Notes: generated by a model from the sequence alone, not told the origin. Positions 28,299 to 37,776 are shown, counted from the stretch's first letter. The stretch is 64,000 nt of DNA from Paraburkholderia sp. UYCP14C (GCF_004197395.1 NZ_SELS01000008.1:62001-126000), one strand, 5' to 3'. A program made the numbers and translations.

Positions 28299-30593
28299 AT
28301 GTCGAATCCCGTCAATACCAAACTCCGCGAAGCAGCGCTCGATTACCACGAGTTCCCGACTCCCGGCAAAATCGCGATCGCCCCGACCAAGCAGATGATC
28401 AACCAGCGCGACCTCGCGCTGGCTTATTCGCCTGGCGTCGCGTTCGCGTGCGAGGAGATCGTCGAGAACCCGATTAACGCCGCGCGCTTCACCGCGCGCA
28501 GCAACCTCGTCGGCGTCGTCACGAACGGCACCGCGGTGCTGGGCCTCGGCAACATCGGGCCGCTCGCGTCGAAGCCGGTCATGGAAGGCAAGGCCGTCCT
28601 GTTCAAGAAGTTCGCCGGCATCGACGTGTTCGATATCGAGATCAACGAGACCGATCCGCACAAGCTGGTCGACGTGATCGCCGCGCTCGAACCGACCTTC
28701 GGCGGCATCAACCTCGAAGACATCAAGGCGCCGGACTGCTTCATCGTCGAACGCGAATGCCGCAAGCGCATGAAGATTCCGGTCTTCCACGACGACCAGC
28801 ACGGTACCGCGATCGTCGTGGCGGCGGCGGTCACCAACGGCCTGAAGGTCGTCGGCAAGGACATCAAGGAAGTCAAGCTGGTCGCCTCGGGCGCCGGCGC
28901 GGCGGCGCTCGCGTGTCTGGACCTGCTCGTCGACATCGGCCTGCCGCTCGAAAACATCACCGTGACCGACCTCGCGGGTGTCGTCTACAAGGGCCGCACC
29001 GAGCTGATGGACCCGGACAAGGAGCGTTTCGCGCGTGAAACCAGCGCGCGCTCGCTCGCCGAGGTGATCGACGGCGCGGACATCTTCCTCGGCCTGTCGG
29101 CCGGCGGCGTGCTCAAGCAGGACATGGTCAAGAAGATGGCCGCCAAGCCGCTGATCCTCGCGCTTGCGAACCCGACGCCGGAAATCCTGCCGGAACTCGC
29201 ACTCGAAGTGCGCCCGGACGCGGTGCTGTGCACGGGCCGCACCGACTACCCGAACCAGGTCAACAACGTGCTGGTGTTCCCGTTCCTGTTCCGCGGCGCG
29301 CTCGACGCCGGCGCGACGACGGTCACGCGCGAGATGGAAATCGCCGCAGTCAACGCGATCGCCGAACTGGCGCGCCAGGAGCAGAGCGACATCGTCGCGA
29401 CCGCGTACGGCATCCAGGACCTGTCGTTCGGACCGGAATACCTGATTCCGAAGCCCTTCGATCCGCGTCTGATCGTCAAGGTCGCGCCCGCGGTGGCGAA
29501 GGCCGCGATGGAGTGCGGCGTCGCCGAGCGTCCGATCGAGGACATGGATGCGTACTGCCAGCATCTGCAGCAGTTCGTCTATCACAGCGGCACGACGATG
29601 AAGCCGATCTTCCAGCTCGCACGCAGCGTCGAGCCGGACAAGAAGCGCATCGTGTTCGCGGAAGGCGAAGAGGAGCGTGTGCTGCGCGCGATGCAGATCA
29701 TCGTCGACGAAAAGCTCGCCAAGCCGATCCTGATCGGCCGGCCGGCGGTCATCGAGCAGCGGATCGCGCGTTATGGCCTGCGGCTCGTCGCGGGACAGGA
29801 CTACACGGTCGTCAACACCGATCATGACGAACGTTACCGCGAGTTCTGGCAGGAATACGCGAAGATGATGTCGCGCAAGGGCATCACCACGCAGATGGCC
29901 AAGCTCGAAATGCGCCGCCGCACCACGCTGATCGGCGCGATGATGGTCAATAAGGGCGAAGCGGACGGCATGATCTGCGGCACGGTCAGCACCACGCATC
30001 GCCATCTGCACTTCATCGACCAGGTGATCGGCAAGAAGCCGGGCGCGAAGGTCTATGCGGCGATGAATGCGCTGGTGTTGCCGAATCGGCAGATTTTCCT
30101 CGTCGATACGCACGTGAACGTCGATCCGACGCCGGCCGAGCTGGCTGAGATCACGATCATGGCAGCCGAGGAGGTGCGCCGTTTCGGCATCGAGCCGAAG
30201 GTTGCGCTGGTGTCGCACTCGAACTTCGGGTCGAGCAACGCGCCGACCGCGCAGAAGATGCGCGATACGCTCGAGATCCTGCGCGAACGCGCGCCGGAGC
30301 TGCAAGTTGACGGCGAAATGCACGGCGACGTCGCGCTCGACGCCAACCTGCGCCGTGAGGTGCTGCCCGATTCGACGCTCGAAGGCGACGCGAACCTGCT
30401 GGTGCTGCCGAACATCGATGCGGCCAACATCTCGTACAACCTGCTGAAGACAGCGGCCGGCAACAACATCGCGATTGGCCCGATGCTGCTCGGCGCGGCC
30501 AAGCCGGTGCATGTGCTGACGCCGTCGGCGACGGTGCGCCGGATCGTCAACATGACGGCGCTGCTGGTTGCCGATGTCAGCGCAACCCGTTAA
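28299..30593 (+). CDS. maeB: NADP-dependent malic enzyme with phosphotransacetylase-like domain
   Basis: The 764-residue protein decarboxylates malate to pyruvate, supplying NADPH. The N-terminal malic-enzyme half shows [11 protein letters not shown] with the catalytic Tyr, [12 protein letters not shown] and a dinucleotide site [12 protein letters not shown]. The C-terminal half (from about residue 430) is a PTA/PTB-like domain, regulatory in MaeB proteins. The start [13 protein letters not shown] at 28299 is chosen over an in-frame ATG 16 codons earlier. A TACAAT box lies at 28247-28252. Confidence 0.95.
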   Translation: MSNPVNTKLREAALDYHEFPTPGKIAIAPTKQMINQRDLALAYSPGVAFACEEIVENPINAARFTARSNLVGVVTNGTAVLGLGNIGPLASKPVMEGKAVLFKKFAGIDVFDIEINETDPHKLVDVIAALEPTFGGINLEDIKAPDCFIVERECRKRMKIPVFHDDQHGTAIVVAAAVTNGLKVVGKDIKEVKLVASGAGAAALACLDLLVDIGLPLENITVTDLAGVVYKGRTELMDPDKERFARETSARSLAEVIDGADIFLGLSAGGVLKQDMVKKMAAKPLILALANPTPEILPELALEVRPDAVLCTGRTDYPNQVNNVLVFPFLFRGALDAGATTVTREMEIAAVNAIAELARQEQSDIVATAYGIQDLSFGPEYLIPKPFDPRLIVKVAPAVAKAAMECGVAERPIEDMDAYCQHLQQFVYHSGTTMKPIFQLARSVEPDKKRIVFAEGEEERVLRAMQIIVDEKLAKPILIGRPAVIEQRIARYGLRLVAGQDYTVVNTDHDERYREFWQEYAKMMSRKGITTQMAKLEMRRRTTLIGAMMVNKGEADGMICGTVSTTHRHLHFIDQVIGKKPGAKVYAAMNALVLPNRQIFLVDTHVNVDPTPAELAEITIMAAEEVRRFGIEPKVALVSHSNFGSSNAPTAQKMRDTLEILRERAPELQVDGEMHGDVALDANLRREVLPDSTLEGDANLLVLPNIDAANISYNLLKTAAGNNIAIGPMLLGAAKPVHVLTPSATVRRIVNMTALLVADVSATR

Positions 30594-30625
30594 CTACGCA
30601 TCGTGACCGGGCCGCGACAGGCCCG

Positions 30626-30647
30626 GCGCCGGTTCTCCAACCGGCGC
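30626..30647 (+). terminator. hairpin downstream of maeB
   Basis: GCGCCGGTT and AACCGGCGC form a 9-base stem around CTCC, 32 bases after the maeB stop. No T run follows on the plus strand. Confidence 0.55.
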
Positions 30648-30653
30648 GCCCTG

Positions 30654-30684
30654 AAAAAAAAGGCGTGCCCGCAATGGGCACGCC
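30654..30684 (-). terminator. canonical rho-independent terminator on the minus strand, with no protein gene behind it
   Basis: Read on the minus strand, GGCGTGCCC-ATTGC-GGGCACGCC is a perfect 9-base stem followed at once by eight T. The nearest minus-strand protein gene upstream is rsmE, about 1.4 kb away beyond two plus-strand genes and its own terminator, so this one probably ends a small transcript. Confidence 0.85.
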
Positions 30685-30832
30685 CTCAGGGCAAGCTGGG
30701 GATCGCCACCCCGAAAATGGCATTGACGCAGCCTTTCGGCTGAATCGTTTCCGGCTCCAACAACCGCAATCGAGCGCCTCGGCAAGCGGCCGCTTGCACC
30801 GCTGCGCGCTACGTTCGATCACGATTGAGCTC
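30654..30832 (-). ncRNA. candidate small structured RNA (unassigned family)
   Basis: Between maeB and the ribonuclease gene, the minus strand carries several RNA-like structures ending in the strong terminator above. These are GGGG-TGGCGAT-CCCC (30698-30712), CAGCC-GAAA-GGCTG with a GNRA tetraloop (30729-30742), a 16-base palindrome (30782-30797), and a possible long-range stem pairing 30767-30777 with 30806-30810 and 30822-30827. The length would be about 180 nt. The 5' end is not defined: TTGACA occurs at 30858-30863 on the minus strand, but no minus-10 sits at normal spacing. I do not recognise the family; it does not have the paired ends expected of 6S RNA. Confidence 0.45.
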
Positions 30833-30833
30833 A

Positions 30834-30855
30834 GTTTAGCCCGATTGGGCTAAAC
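30834..30855. promoter_or_regulatory. perfect inverted repeat at the presumed 5' end of the small RNA
   Basis: GTTTAGCCC-GATT-GGGCTAAAC is a 9-base perfect inverted repeat. It lies where the promoter or 5' end of the minus-strand RNA is expected and could be an operator or a 5' hairpin. Confidence 0.5.
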
Positions 30856-31015
30856 ATTCTGTCAAAAGTCGTCAAAGTCCCGACCGCCGGCTTTTCCGCG
30901 CGGCGGAGCGGGGTGTCGCCGGGTCGTCGAACGTTGATTCCAAAGGCTATTAGCGATACCCTTACGACTTTCATGGTCGTCAAACTCGTGATCTGACAGC
31001 GGGGAAACCTGATAC

Positions 31016-31426
31016 ATGGCACGCAACTGGTTGCGCATGAAAGGCGTGCTGATCGGTGCTGCCGCGCTCTGCGCGTTGTCCTCCGCGCCCGAGGCGCTGG
31101 CGCGAGATTACTCGGCGCCCGCTGGGGCGGAAGTGCAGGTAGGCACCGTCGCGCTGGCGCAATTGCCGCGCGAGGCGGTCGATACGTTGAACCTCATTGC
31201 CGCCGGCGGGCCTTACCCGTATCAGAAGGACGGCATCGTATTCGGCAACTACGAACGGGTGCTGCCCGCCCATCGGCGCGGCTATTACCACGAATACACC
31301 GTCCCCACGCCTCACGCGCGTAATCGCGGGGCGCGCCGTATCGTCTGCGGAGGTCCGCTACAGCGGACCGACAATTGTTATTACTCGGACGACCATTACA
31401 CCAGTTTTAATCGTATTGTTGAATGA
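31016..31426 (+). CDS. secreted guanyl-specific ribonuclease, RNase Sa/N1 family
   Basis: The 136-residue protein has a signal peptide (WLRMKGVLIGAAALCALSSA, cleavage near EALARD) and a mature domain closely resembling Streptomyces RNase Sa. Matching features are LPREAVDTLNLIAAGGPYPY, catalytic Glu in YYHEYTV, Arg residues in ARNRGARRIVCGG and His in SDDHYTSF. It would cleave RNA after guanosine outside the cytoplasm. A candidate promoter is TTGATT (30934-30939), 17 bases, TACCCT (30957-30962). The inhibitor gene follows. Confidence 0.88.
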   Translation: MARNWLRMKGVLIGAAALCALSSAPEALARDYSAPAGAEVQVGTVALAQLPREAVDTLNLIAAGGPYPYQKDGIVFGNYERVLPAHRRGYYHEYTVPTPHARNRGARRIVCGGPLQRTDNCYYSDDHYTSFNRIVE

Positions 31427-31442
31427 CAACGGGATGAACGGC

Positions 31443-32003
31443 ATGAGCGACAACATCTACGCGCACGATTCCGGAGTCGCGACGGATCTTTTCGCGGCCG
31501 GCGACGGCAATTTGTTTCAACGCGTCATGAAGATGCGCGCCGACGAGCAGGGTCGCGACAATCAAAGCGAGGCTGGCACGGTGGTTTCATCGAACGAGGA
31601 GCCCATGAGCCTTTTCAGGACGGTGCGGCCGAATATCGTGCAGTCGATCCGCGCGTTCCGCGTGCAGGATCTCGCCGACGAAGCCAACCACCTTGGCCAG
31701 CATTTTCTGTATGCGTACTGCGCGAACGCCGCGTCGAAGCAGGAAGTGCTCGAAACGATCGCGACGTCGTTCCTGTTTCCCAAGCATTTCGGCAAGAACT
31801 ACGACGCGCTCTACGACTGCCTGACCGATCTGGTGCACAAGGCCGGCGCGCAGCCCGGCTTCGTGATCGTGCTCGAACATCTGCCGATCGCGCAGAAATT
31901 CGACAAGGAAGGGCGCGAGACGCTGCTCGACGTGTTCCGTGAAGCGGCCGAATTCTGGGCCGAGCGCAAGGTCGCGTTCCGGGTGTTTTACTCGTTCGTC
32001 TGA
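31443..32003 (+). CDS. barstar-family ribonuclease inhibitor
   Basis: The C-terminal 130 residues of this 186-residue protein form a barstar domain, with FLFPKHFGKNYDALYDCLTD matching the barstar helix that blocks barnase. It would protect the cytoplasm from the ribonuclease encoded 16 bases upstream. The first 54 residues are hydrophilic and not part of barstar. An internal ATG at 31605 with GAGGAG just upstream begins exactly at the domain (MSLFRTVRPN), so the true start, or a second start, could be there. An ATG at 31434 is also possible. Confidence 0.85.
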   Translation: MSDNIYAHDSGVATDLFAAGDGNLFQRVMKMRADEQGRDNQSEAGTVVSSNEEPMSLFRTVRPNIVQSIRAFRVQDLADEANHLGQHFLYAYCANAASKQEVLETIATSFLFPKHFGKNYDALYDCLTDLVHKAGAQPGFVIVLEHLPIAQKFDKEGRETLLDVFREAAEFWAERKVAFRVFYSFV

Positions 32004-32071
32004 GGCTCGCCGGATTTTCGCCTGGCTGGGCGCTTTGCCCGAATCAGGCAGTGAACGTCGCCGTAAAGAAG

Positions 32072-32101
32072 GCAAAGGCCCGCTAATTGGCGGGCCTTTG
32101 C
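32072..32101. terminator. bidirectional terminator between the barstar and rsmE genes
   Basis: GCAAAGGCCCGC and GCGGGCCTTTGC form a perfect 12-base stem with a 6-base loop (TAATTG), between convergent genes. Confidence 0.8.
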
Positions 32102-32131
32102 TTGTGTGGTGCTCAACCGACAAGCTTCCGC

Positions 32132-32872
32132 TTACCATCCGCCCCAGCGCGCCGCCAGCGCGGCCAGCACCGCGATCCCGGCGGTCTCGGTGCGCAGCAC
32201 GCGAGGTCCCAGGCCCACCGCGGTAAAGCCCTGTTCAACGGCGGCGGCTTCTTCGTCGGCGGAAAGGCCGCCTTCGGGGCCGATCAGCAGCGTCACGCCA
32301 CCGTTCGGCGGCGCCTCGGGCAACGCCGCAAAGCCGATACTCGCGCGCGGCGACAACAAAAGGCGCAGTTCGTCGGACGCCGGTTCGCGCGACAGCGTGT
32401 CGAGCCACGCGCCAACCTCACTCACCGGCATCACGTCCGGCAGCCGATTACGCCCGCACTGTTCGCACGACGCCCGCACCACACCCTGCCAATGCTGTTG
32501 CCGCCGCTGCGCACGCTCACCGGTGAGCCGCACGACGCTGCGCGCGGTCGCGAGCGGCACGAAGCCCGAGGCGCCGAGTTCGACCGCTTTCTCGATCAGC
32601 CAGTCCATCTTGTCGCCGCCGGCGATGCCTTGTGCGAGTGTCAGCCGATACGGCGGCTCGACCTCGATCGCGCGAAATTCGCTAATTTTCACGCGGGCCG
32701 ACCGCCGTTCGACTTCGACGAGTTCGGCACTGTATTCGCCTCCCTTGCCGTTGAACAGCACGAGCGAATCGCCCGGCTGCAGACGCAGCACGGCCACGTG
32801 GCGAACGACGTCGTCGGGCAGTGCGATCACGTCGTCGGGGTAAAGCAGCGCATCAACGAAAAAACGGGGCAT
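32132..32872 (-). CDS. rsmE: 16S rRNA (uracil1498-N3)-methyltransferase
   Basis: The 246-residue SPOUT methyltransferase modifies U1498 of 16S rRNA. It has MPRFFVDALL at the N-terminus, a PUA-like domain, the conserved KMDWLIEKAVELG segment and the knot motif LLIGPEGGLSADEE. Length is normal. It lies 19 bases after the start of the VOC protein's transcript partner on the minus strand. Confidence 0.95.
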   Translation of the reverse strand: MPRFFVDALLYPDDVIALPDDVVRHVAVLRLQPGDSLVLFNGKGGEYSAELVEVERRSARVKISEFRAIEVEPPYRLTLAQGIAGGDKMDWLIEKAVELGASGFVPLATARSVVRLTGERAQRRQQHWQGVVRASCEQCGRNRLPDVMPVSEVGAWLDTLSREPASDELRLLLSPRASIGFAALPEAPPNGGVTLLIGPEGGLSADEEAAAVEQGFTAVGLGPRVLRTETAGIAVLAALAARWGGW

Positions 32873-32891
32873 CGACGAAAGACTCTTGGAT

Positions 32892-33305
32892 TCAGGAAAG
32901 ATGGCGAGCGAGCGCCCAGCGATAGCCGTCGATATCTTCGACCTGCGCGAAGCGGTCGCCCCAGAACTGGTCCTGCGGCTCGCTCAGCGACTTCGCGCCG
33001 GCCATGAGCGCGCGAGCATACACGGCGTCGACGTCATCGACATAAACGTAGAACGATTGCGGCGCGATCGTACCCGCGCTTTTCGGCGTCTTCGCGGTCG
33101 AGCCGAACGCGCCTTCGGGCGCGAACATCACGATCAACTGGCCTTGATAGGTCATCTCGACGTGCATCACGACGCCGTCGTCCTGCACGCTGTCGCGCAG
33201 TTCGAAGCCGAACGCCGCCGAGAAGAACGCCGTCGACGCGCGCGCGTCGCGCACCGTCAGATAGGGGGTCAGCCAGGGCACACCGGCAGGGCGGGGGGCG
33301 GTCAT
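32892..33305 (-). CDS. VOC-superfamily (glyoxalase/PhnB-like) protein
   Basis: The 137-residue protein has two beta-alpha-beta-beta-beta units: LTPYLTVRDARASTAFFSAA, then FYVYVDDVDAVYARALMAGA, and a C-terminal DRFAQVEDIDGYRWALARH. This matches PhnB/glyoxalase-like proteins of unknown substrate. Start at 33305 chosen for its GGAGA ribosome-binding site; the frame is open 36 codons further. rsmE follows after 19 bases, so the two are probably co-transcribed. Confidence 0.8.
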   Translation of the reverse strand: MTAPRPAGVPWLTPYLTVRDARASTAFFSAAFGFELRDSVQDDGVVMHVEMTYQGQLIVMFAPEGAFGSTAKTPKSAGTIAPQSFYVYVDDVDAVYARALMAGAKSLSEPQDQFWGDRFAQVEDIDGYRWALARHLS

Positions 33306-33409
33306 GGAGTTCTCCGGATCTCGTGGGGCGGCGAGGCCACAGTTGCGGGTTTCGATCGGGCGCGGCATGCCGGCATCGCTCGAACCGATTCGCGCAAGGT
33401 AACCACGCT

Positions 33410-34312
33410 TCAAATGGACGACTTCGTCAATGGGCTCAGTTTATCGCGCACCGATCGCGCTGCCGAGAATAGCCCCGCATGCAGGGCTGGTTCGTAATGA
33501 CGCAACGAATCGATGCCGCGCGCGGCCAGACGCCCGGCGAGTGCGTCGGCGGTGAGCGCGGCGGGGTCGAGCGTGTCGCTGGCGATCGCCATCAGCCACA
33601 GCGAGCCGTAGAGCGGCACGAAGGTGCCCAGCGTGCGCACGCAGGCGAACGCGGCGCGCAGATCGTCGAGCAGTGCGGCGATGCGCGGCGCGTGGTGGTA
33701 CGGCGAGCCGAGATGCAGCGACAACAACGCGTCCGCGCGCAGCACGCGCTTCAACTGCGCGTAGAAGGACGGCGTGTAGAGGCCGGCCGCGGGCGAATCG
33801 GGTGGCGTCAGGTCGAATACGACGAGGTCGAACTGCGCGGTCGGGACGGTCGTTGCGCCGTGCGACGCGCGGGCCGCCGACGCGACATAGTCCGCCGCAT
33901 CGCCGATGACGAGCTCGACGCGCGGATCGTCGAACGCACCGCCATGCACCTGCGGCAAATGTTCGCGCGTGAGCCGCACGACCTCGGCATCGAGCTCCGC
34001 GACGACGATCCGCTCGATGTCCGGATGCCTGAGCAATTGCCGCGCGGCCCCGCCATCGCCGCCGCCGAGCACCAGCGCCGCATGCGGTGCCGGATGCGCG
34101 AGCGCGGCCGGGTGCACCATGCATTCGTGGTAAATGAACTCGTCGCCGGCGGAGCTCATCGGACGGCCGTCGAGCGTGAACAGCGCGCCGAGTTGCGGCG
34201 TGTCCCAGATCTCGATCGTCTGATAGCGGGACTCGACACGCTCGACGAGACGCGCGTGAGGAAAGCCATAGACGGCGTCGGGACAAGGCTGGAACAATAG
34301 CGGGGCGTTCAC
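33410..34312 (-). CDS. spermidine synthase-like methyltransferase-fold protein
   Basis: The 300-residue protein has the polyamine aminopropyltransferase fold. A short N-terminal beta domain (SRYQTIEIWDTPQLGALFTL, GDEFIYHECMVHPA) precedes a Rossmann-like domain with ALVLGGGDGGAARQLLRH, VVAELDAEVV and VFDLTPPDSPAAGLYT. The last motif departs from the DSTDP-type loop of classical SpeE, so the substrate may differ. A GTG start at 34312 fits the homologous N-terminus. Divergent from tkt. Confidence 0.8.
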   Translation of the reverse strand: MNAPLLFQPCPDAVYGFPHARLVERVESRYQTIEIWDTPQLGALFTLDGRPMSSAGDEFIYHECMVHPAALAHPAPHAALVLGGGDGGAARQLLRHPDIERIVVAELDAEVVRLTREHLPQVHGGAFDDPRVELVIGDAADYVASAARASHGATTVPTAQFDLVVFDLTPPDSPAAGLYTPSFYAQLKRVLRADALLSLHLGSPYHHAPRIAALLDDLRAAFACVRTLGTFVPLYGSLWLMAIASDTLDPAALTADALAGRLAARGIDSLRHYEPALHAGLFSAARSVRDKLSPLTKSSI

Positions 34313-34434
34313 GGCGGATGGACTCGATCGGCAGCGTAGGGAAACAGCAGCTCGAATTGTAATTGCCGCGACCTGGTGGTGTGCGTTGGACCACGCGGCC
34401 AGGCGGCTTTCCGGCCGGGTAGGGGTTAACCTTC

Positions 34435-34443
34435 TGCTAGAAT
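34435..34443 (+). promoter_or_regulatory. possible extended minus-10 of tkt
   Basis: TGCTAGAAT is an extended minus-10-like element about 140 bases upstream of the tkt ATG. It implies a leader of roughly 130 nt. No clear minus-35 is present. Confidence 0.4.
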
Positions 34444-34581
34444 GTGACGCTTTCAGCCTTGTCCGCTTGCTCTGCCCGTTTCGCGTCTCCTGGCGCCGCA
34501 TCGTGCGCCGTAGCGAACTGACCGCCGAGCTTCCGGGCCTCAAGCGCGCCCCCGCTTTCTGACTCTGTCTCCGGACTCGAC

Positions 34582-36603
34582 ATGACGACCCCGTCTCCCG
34601 CACCCACCTCTCTGATGGCTAACGCGATCCGCGCGTTGTCGATGGACGCCGTTCAAAAGGCGAACTCCGGTCACCCCGGCATGCCGATGGGCATGGCCGA
34701 AATCGGCGTTGCCCTGTGGTCGCGTCACCTGCGCCATAACCCGAAGAACCCGCAATGGGCCGATCGCGACCGCTTCGTGCTGTCGAACGGTCACGGCTCG
34801 ATGCTGCTGTACTCGCTGCTGCATCTGACCGGCTACGACCTGCCGATGGAAGAGCTGAAGAACTTCCGCCAGCTCCATTCGAAGACCCCGGGTCACCCGG
34901 AGTACGGCATCACGCCGGGCGTCGAGACGACCACCGGTCCGCTCGGCCAGGGTCTTGCGAACGCGGTCGGCATGGCGCTGGCCGAGTCGCTGCTCGCCAC
35001 CGAATTCAACAAGCCCGACGCGAAGATCGTCGATCACCACACGTACGTGTTCGTCGGCGACGGCTGCCTGATGGAAGGCATCTCGCACGAAGCCTGCTCG
35101 CTCGCGGGCGTGCTGAAGCTGAACAAGCTGATCGCGTTCTACGACGACAACGGCATCTCGATCGACGGCGAAGTGGTGCACTGGTTCCACGACGACACGC
35201 CGAAGCGCTTCGAAGCGTACGGCTGGAACGTGATCCCGAACGTGGTCGGCCACGACGTCGACGCAGTCGACGCGGCGATCAAGCAGGCCAAGCAGTCGGA
35301 CAAGCCGACGCTGATCTGCTGCAAGACCGTGATCGGTGAGGGCGCGCCGACCAAGGCGGGCTCGCACGATTCGCACGGCGCGCCGCTCGGCGACAAGGAA
35401 ATCGCGGCGACCCGCGAAGCGATCGGCTGGAAGTGGGAGCCGTTCGTGATTCCGCAGGAAGTCTATGCGGCATGGGATGCGAAGGAAGCGGGCGCGCAAT
35501 TCGAAGCCGACTGGGACAAGGCGTTCGCGGCCTACGCGGCGAAGTATCCGACGGAAGCGGCCGAGTTCAAGCGCCGCAGCGCGAAGCAGCTGCCGGCCGA
35601 CTGGAAAGAAAAGGCCAAGGCGATCATCGCCGGCGCGAACCAGCGCGCGGAAACCGTCGCGACGCGTAAGGCATCGCAGCAGGCCATCGAAGGTCTGTCG
35701 GCCGTGCTGCCCGAACTGCTCGGCGGCTCCGCCGACCTGACCGGCTCGAACCTGACCAACTGGAAGGCTGCCAAGCCGGTGCGCGTGAACGCGGAAGGCC
35801 GTGCCGCCGGCAACTACGTGAACTACGGCGTGCGCGAATTCGGCATGAGCGCGGCGATCAACGGCGTCGCACTGCATGGCGGCTACAAGGCATTCGGCGG
35901 CACCTTCCTGACGTTCTCGGACTACAGCCGCAACGCGCTGCGCGTCGCCGCGCTGATGAAGTCGCCGTCGATCTTCGTGTTCACGCACGACTCGATCGGT
36001 CTCGGCGAAGACGGCCCGACGCACCAGTCGATCGAACACGTCGCGAGCCTGCGCCTGATCCCGAATCTGCAAACGTGGCGCCCGGCCGACACGGTCGAGA
36101 CCGCGGTGGCCTGGACCCATGCGATCGAGCATGAAGGTCCGTCGTGCCTGATCTTCAGCCGCCAGAACCTGCAGTTCAACGAGCGCACCGACGCGCAGAT
36201 CGCCAACGTCGAGAAGGGCGGCTACGTGCTGCGCGACTGGGACGAGGAGATCGTCGCGCGTAAGATCATCCTGATCGCGACGGGCTCGGAAGTCGAACTC
36301 GCGATCAAGGCCGTCGAGCCGCTCGCGCGCGAAGGCATCGCGGCACGCGTCGTGTCGATGCCGTCGACGACCGTGTTCGACAAGCAGGACGCCGAGTATC
36401 GCGAACGCGTGCTGCCGCACGGCGTGCGCCGCGTCGCGATCGAAGCGGGCGTGTCGGATTTCTGGCGCAAGTACGTGGGTCTGGAAGGCGGCGTGGTCGG
36501 CATCGACACGTTCGGCGAATCGGCCCCGGCAGGCGTGCTGTTCAAGCATTTCGGTTTCACCGTCGAGCACGTGGTGGCGACGGTCAAGGCTGCGCTCGGC
36601 TGA
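34582..36603 (+). CDS. tkt: transketolase
   Basis: The 673-residue thiamine-pyrophosphate enzyme moves two-carbon units in the pentose-phosphate and, where present, Calvin cycles. Motifs: [20 protein letters not shown], the TPP site [19 protein letters not shown] with [10 protein letters not shown], and the pyrimidine domain [19 protein letters not shown] with [12 protein letters not shown]. Length is standard. gap follows 110 bases downstream. Confidence 0.96.
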   Translation: MTTPSPAPTSLMANAIRALSMDAVQKANSGHPGMPMGMAEIGVALWSRHLRHNPKNPQWADRDRFVLSNGHGSMLLYSLLHLTGYDLPMEELKNFRQLHSKTPGHPEYGITPGVETTTGPLGQGLANAVGMALAESLLATEFNKPDAKIVDHHTYVFVGDGCLMEGISHEACSLAGVLKLNKLIAFYDDNGISIDGEVVHWFHDDTPKRFEAYGWNVIPNVVGHDVDAVDAAIKQAKQSDKPTLICCKTVIGEGAPTKAGSHDSHGAPLGDKEIAATREAIGWKWEPFVIPQEVYAAWDAKEAGAQFEADWDKAFAAYAAKYPTEAAEFKRRSAKQLPADWKEKAKAIIAGANQRAETVATRKASQQAIEGLSAVLPELLGGSADLTGSNLTNWKAAKPVRVNAEGRAAGNYVNYGVREFGMSAAINGVALHGGYKAFGGTFLTFSDYSRNALRVAALMKSPSIFVFTHDSIGLGEDGPTHQSIEHVASLRLIPNLQTWRPADTVETAVAWTHAIEHEGPSCLIFSRQNLQFNERTDAQIANVEKGGYVLRDWDEEIVARKIILIATGSEVELAIKAVEPLAREGIAARVVSMPSTTVFDKQDAEYRERVLPHGVRRVAIEAGVSDFWRKYVGLEGGVVGIDTFGESAPAGVLFKHFGFTVEHVVATVKAALG

Positions 36604-36615
36604 TAGTTGCGTCGC

Positions 36616-36649
36616 GTTGCCGTCGCGCCCCTCGTGGCTGCGCGGCAAC
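36616..36649 (+). other. intercistronic hairpin between tkt and gap
   Basis: GTTGCC with GCGC further in pairs with GCGC-GGCAAC (36640-36649), giving an interrupted 10-pair stem. There is no T run directly behind it, so it may be an mRNA 3'-end stabiliser or weak terminator for tkt. Confidence 0.4.
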
Positions 36650-36713
36650 GCACGGAACCGGATGCCCGACCTGGCGAACATAAACGGTTTTTTTAGCCAT
36701 CAGGAGATAAATC

Positions 36714-37724
36714 ATGACGATTCGCGTCGCAATCAACGGCTACGGCCGGATCGGCCGCAATACCCTGCGCGCCTTCTATGAAAACGGCAAGAAGCACGAT
36801 ATCGAAATCGTCGCCATCAACGATCTGGGCGATGCGAAGACCAACGCCCACCTGACGCAGTACGACACCGCGCACGGCAAGTTCCCGGGCCAGGTGTCGG
36901 TGGACGGCGACTACCTCGTCGTGAACGGCGACAAGATCCGCGTGCTGGCGAACCGCAACCCGGCCGAACTGCCGTGGGGCGAGCTGGGCGTCGACGTCGT
37001 GATGGAGTGCACGGGCTTTTTCACGACCAAGGAAAAGGCCAGCGCGCACATCAAGGGCGGCGCGAAGAAGGTGATCATCTCGGCGCCGGGCGGCAAGGAC
37101 GTCGACGCGACGATCGTCTACGGCGTGAACCACAACGTGCTGAAGGCTTCGGACACGGTGATCTCGAATGCATCGTGCACGACCAACTGCCTCGCGCCGC
37201 TGGTCAAGCCGCTGAACGACAAGATCGGCCTCGTGAACGGCCTGATGACGACGATCCACGCATACACGAACGACCAGGTTCTGACCGACGTGTACCACGA
37301 AGATCTGCGCCGCGCGCGTTCGGCCACGCATAGCCAGATCCCGACCAAGACCGGTGCTGCATCGGCGGTCGGCCTGGTGCTGCCGGAACTGAACGGCAAG
37401 CTGGACGGCTACGCGATTCGCGTCCCGACGATCAACGTGTCGGTCGTCGACCTGTCGTTCATCGCCGCGCGCGACACGACGGTCGAGGAAGTCAACGCGA
37501 TCATGAAGGAAGCGTCGGAAGGTGCGCTGAAGGGCGTGCTCGGTTACAACGACGCGCCGCTCGTGTCGATCGACTACAACCACAACCCGGCTTCGTCGAC
37601 GTTCGACTCGACGCTGACCAAGGTGTCGGGCCGTCTCGTGAAGGTGTCGAGCTGGTACGACAACGAGTGGGGCTTCTCGAACCGCATGCTGGATACGGCT
37701 GTGGCGCTCGCGAACGCGAAGTAA
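36714..37724 (+). CDS. gap: glyceraldehyde-3-phosphate dehydrogenase, type I
   Basis: The 336-residue enzyme oxidises glyceraldehyde 3-phosphate to 1,3-bisphosphoglycerate. It has the NAD site [15 protein letters not shown], the catalytic Cys155 in [13 protein letters not shown], and the late [21 protein letters not shown] ribosome-binding site lies upstream. The triose phosphate made by the KDPG and KDPGal aldolases encoded in this window feeds here. Confidence 0.96.
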   Translation: MTIRVAINGYGRIGRNTLRAFYENGKKHDIEIVAINDLGDAKTNAHLTQYDTAHGKFPGQVSVDGDYLVVNGDKIRVLANRNPAELPWGELGVDVVMECTGFFTTKEKASAHIKGGAKKVIISAPGGKDVDATIVYGVNHNVLKASDTVISNASCTTNCLAPLVKPLNDKIGLVNGLMTTIHAYTNDQVLTDVYHEDLRRARSATHSQIPTKTGAASAVGLVLPELNGKLDGYAIRVPTINVSVVDLSFIAARDTTVEEVNAIMKEASEGALKGVLGYNDAPLVSIDYNHNPASSTFDSTLTKVSGRLVKVSSWYDNEWGFSNRMLDTAVALANAK

Positions 37725-37746
37725 GTTTCGGGTTTCACGCTGCATG

Positions 37747-37776
37747 AAAAAGCCGCTCCTCGGAGCGGCTTTTTTT
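37747..37776. terminator. rho-independent terminator after gap (bidirectional)
   Basis: GCCGCTC-CTCG-GAGCGGC flanked by an A run before and seven T after. The same core occurs after gluconokinase at 58347-58376. It also serves the convergent GntR gene. Confidence 0.9.

Noticed and set aside
30577-30822. An 81-codon open frame on the minus strand overlapping the candidate small RNA
   Set aside because: It runs straight through the strong minus-strand terminator, has no ribosome-binding site and its composition looks random (rich in Arg, Ser, Cys).
30654-30832. Identification of the candidate RNA as 6S RNA
   Set aside because: 6S needs long-range pairing of its two ends around a central bubble; the ends here do not pair well and the known conserved bubble sequences are not seen.
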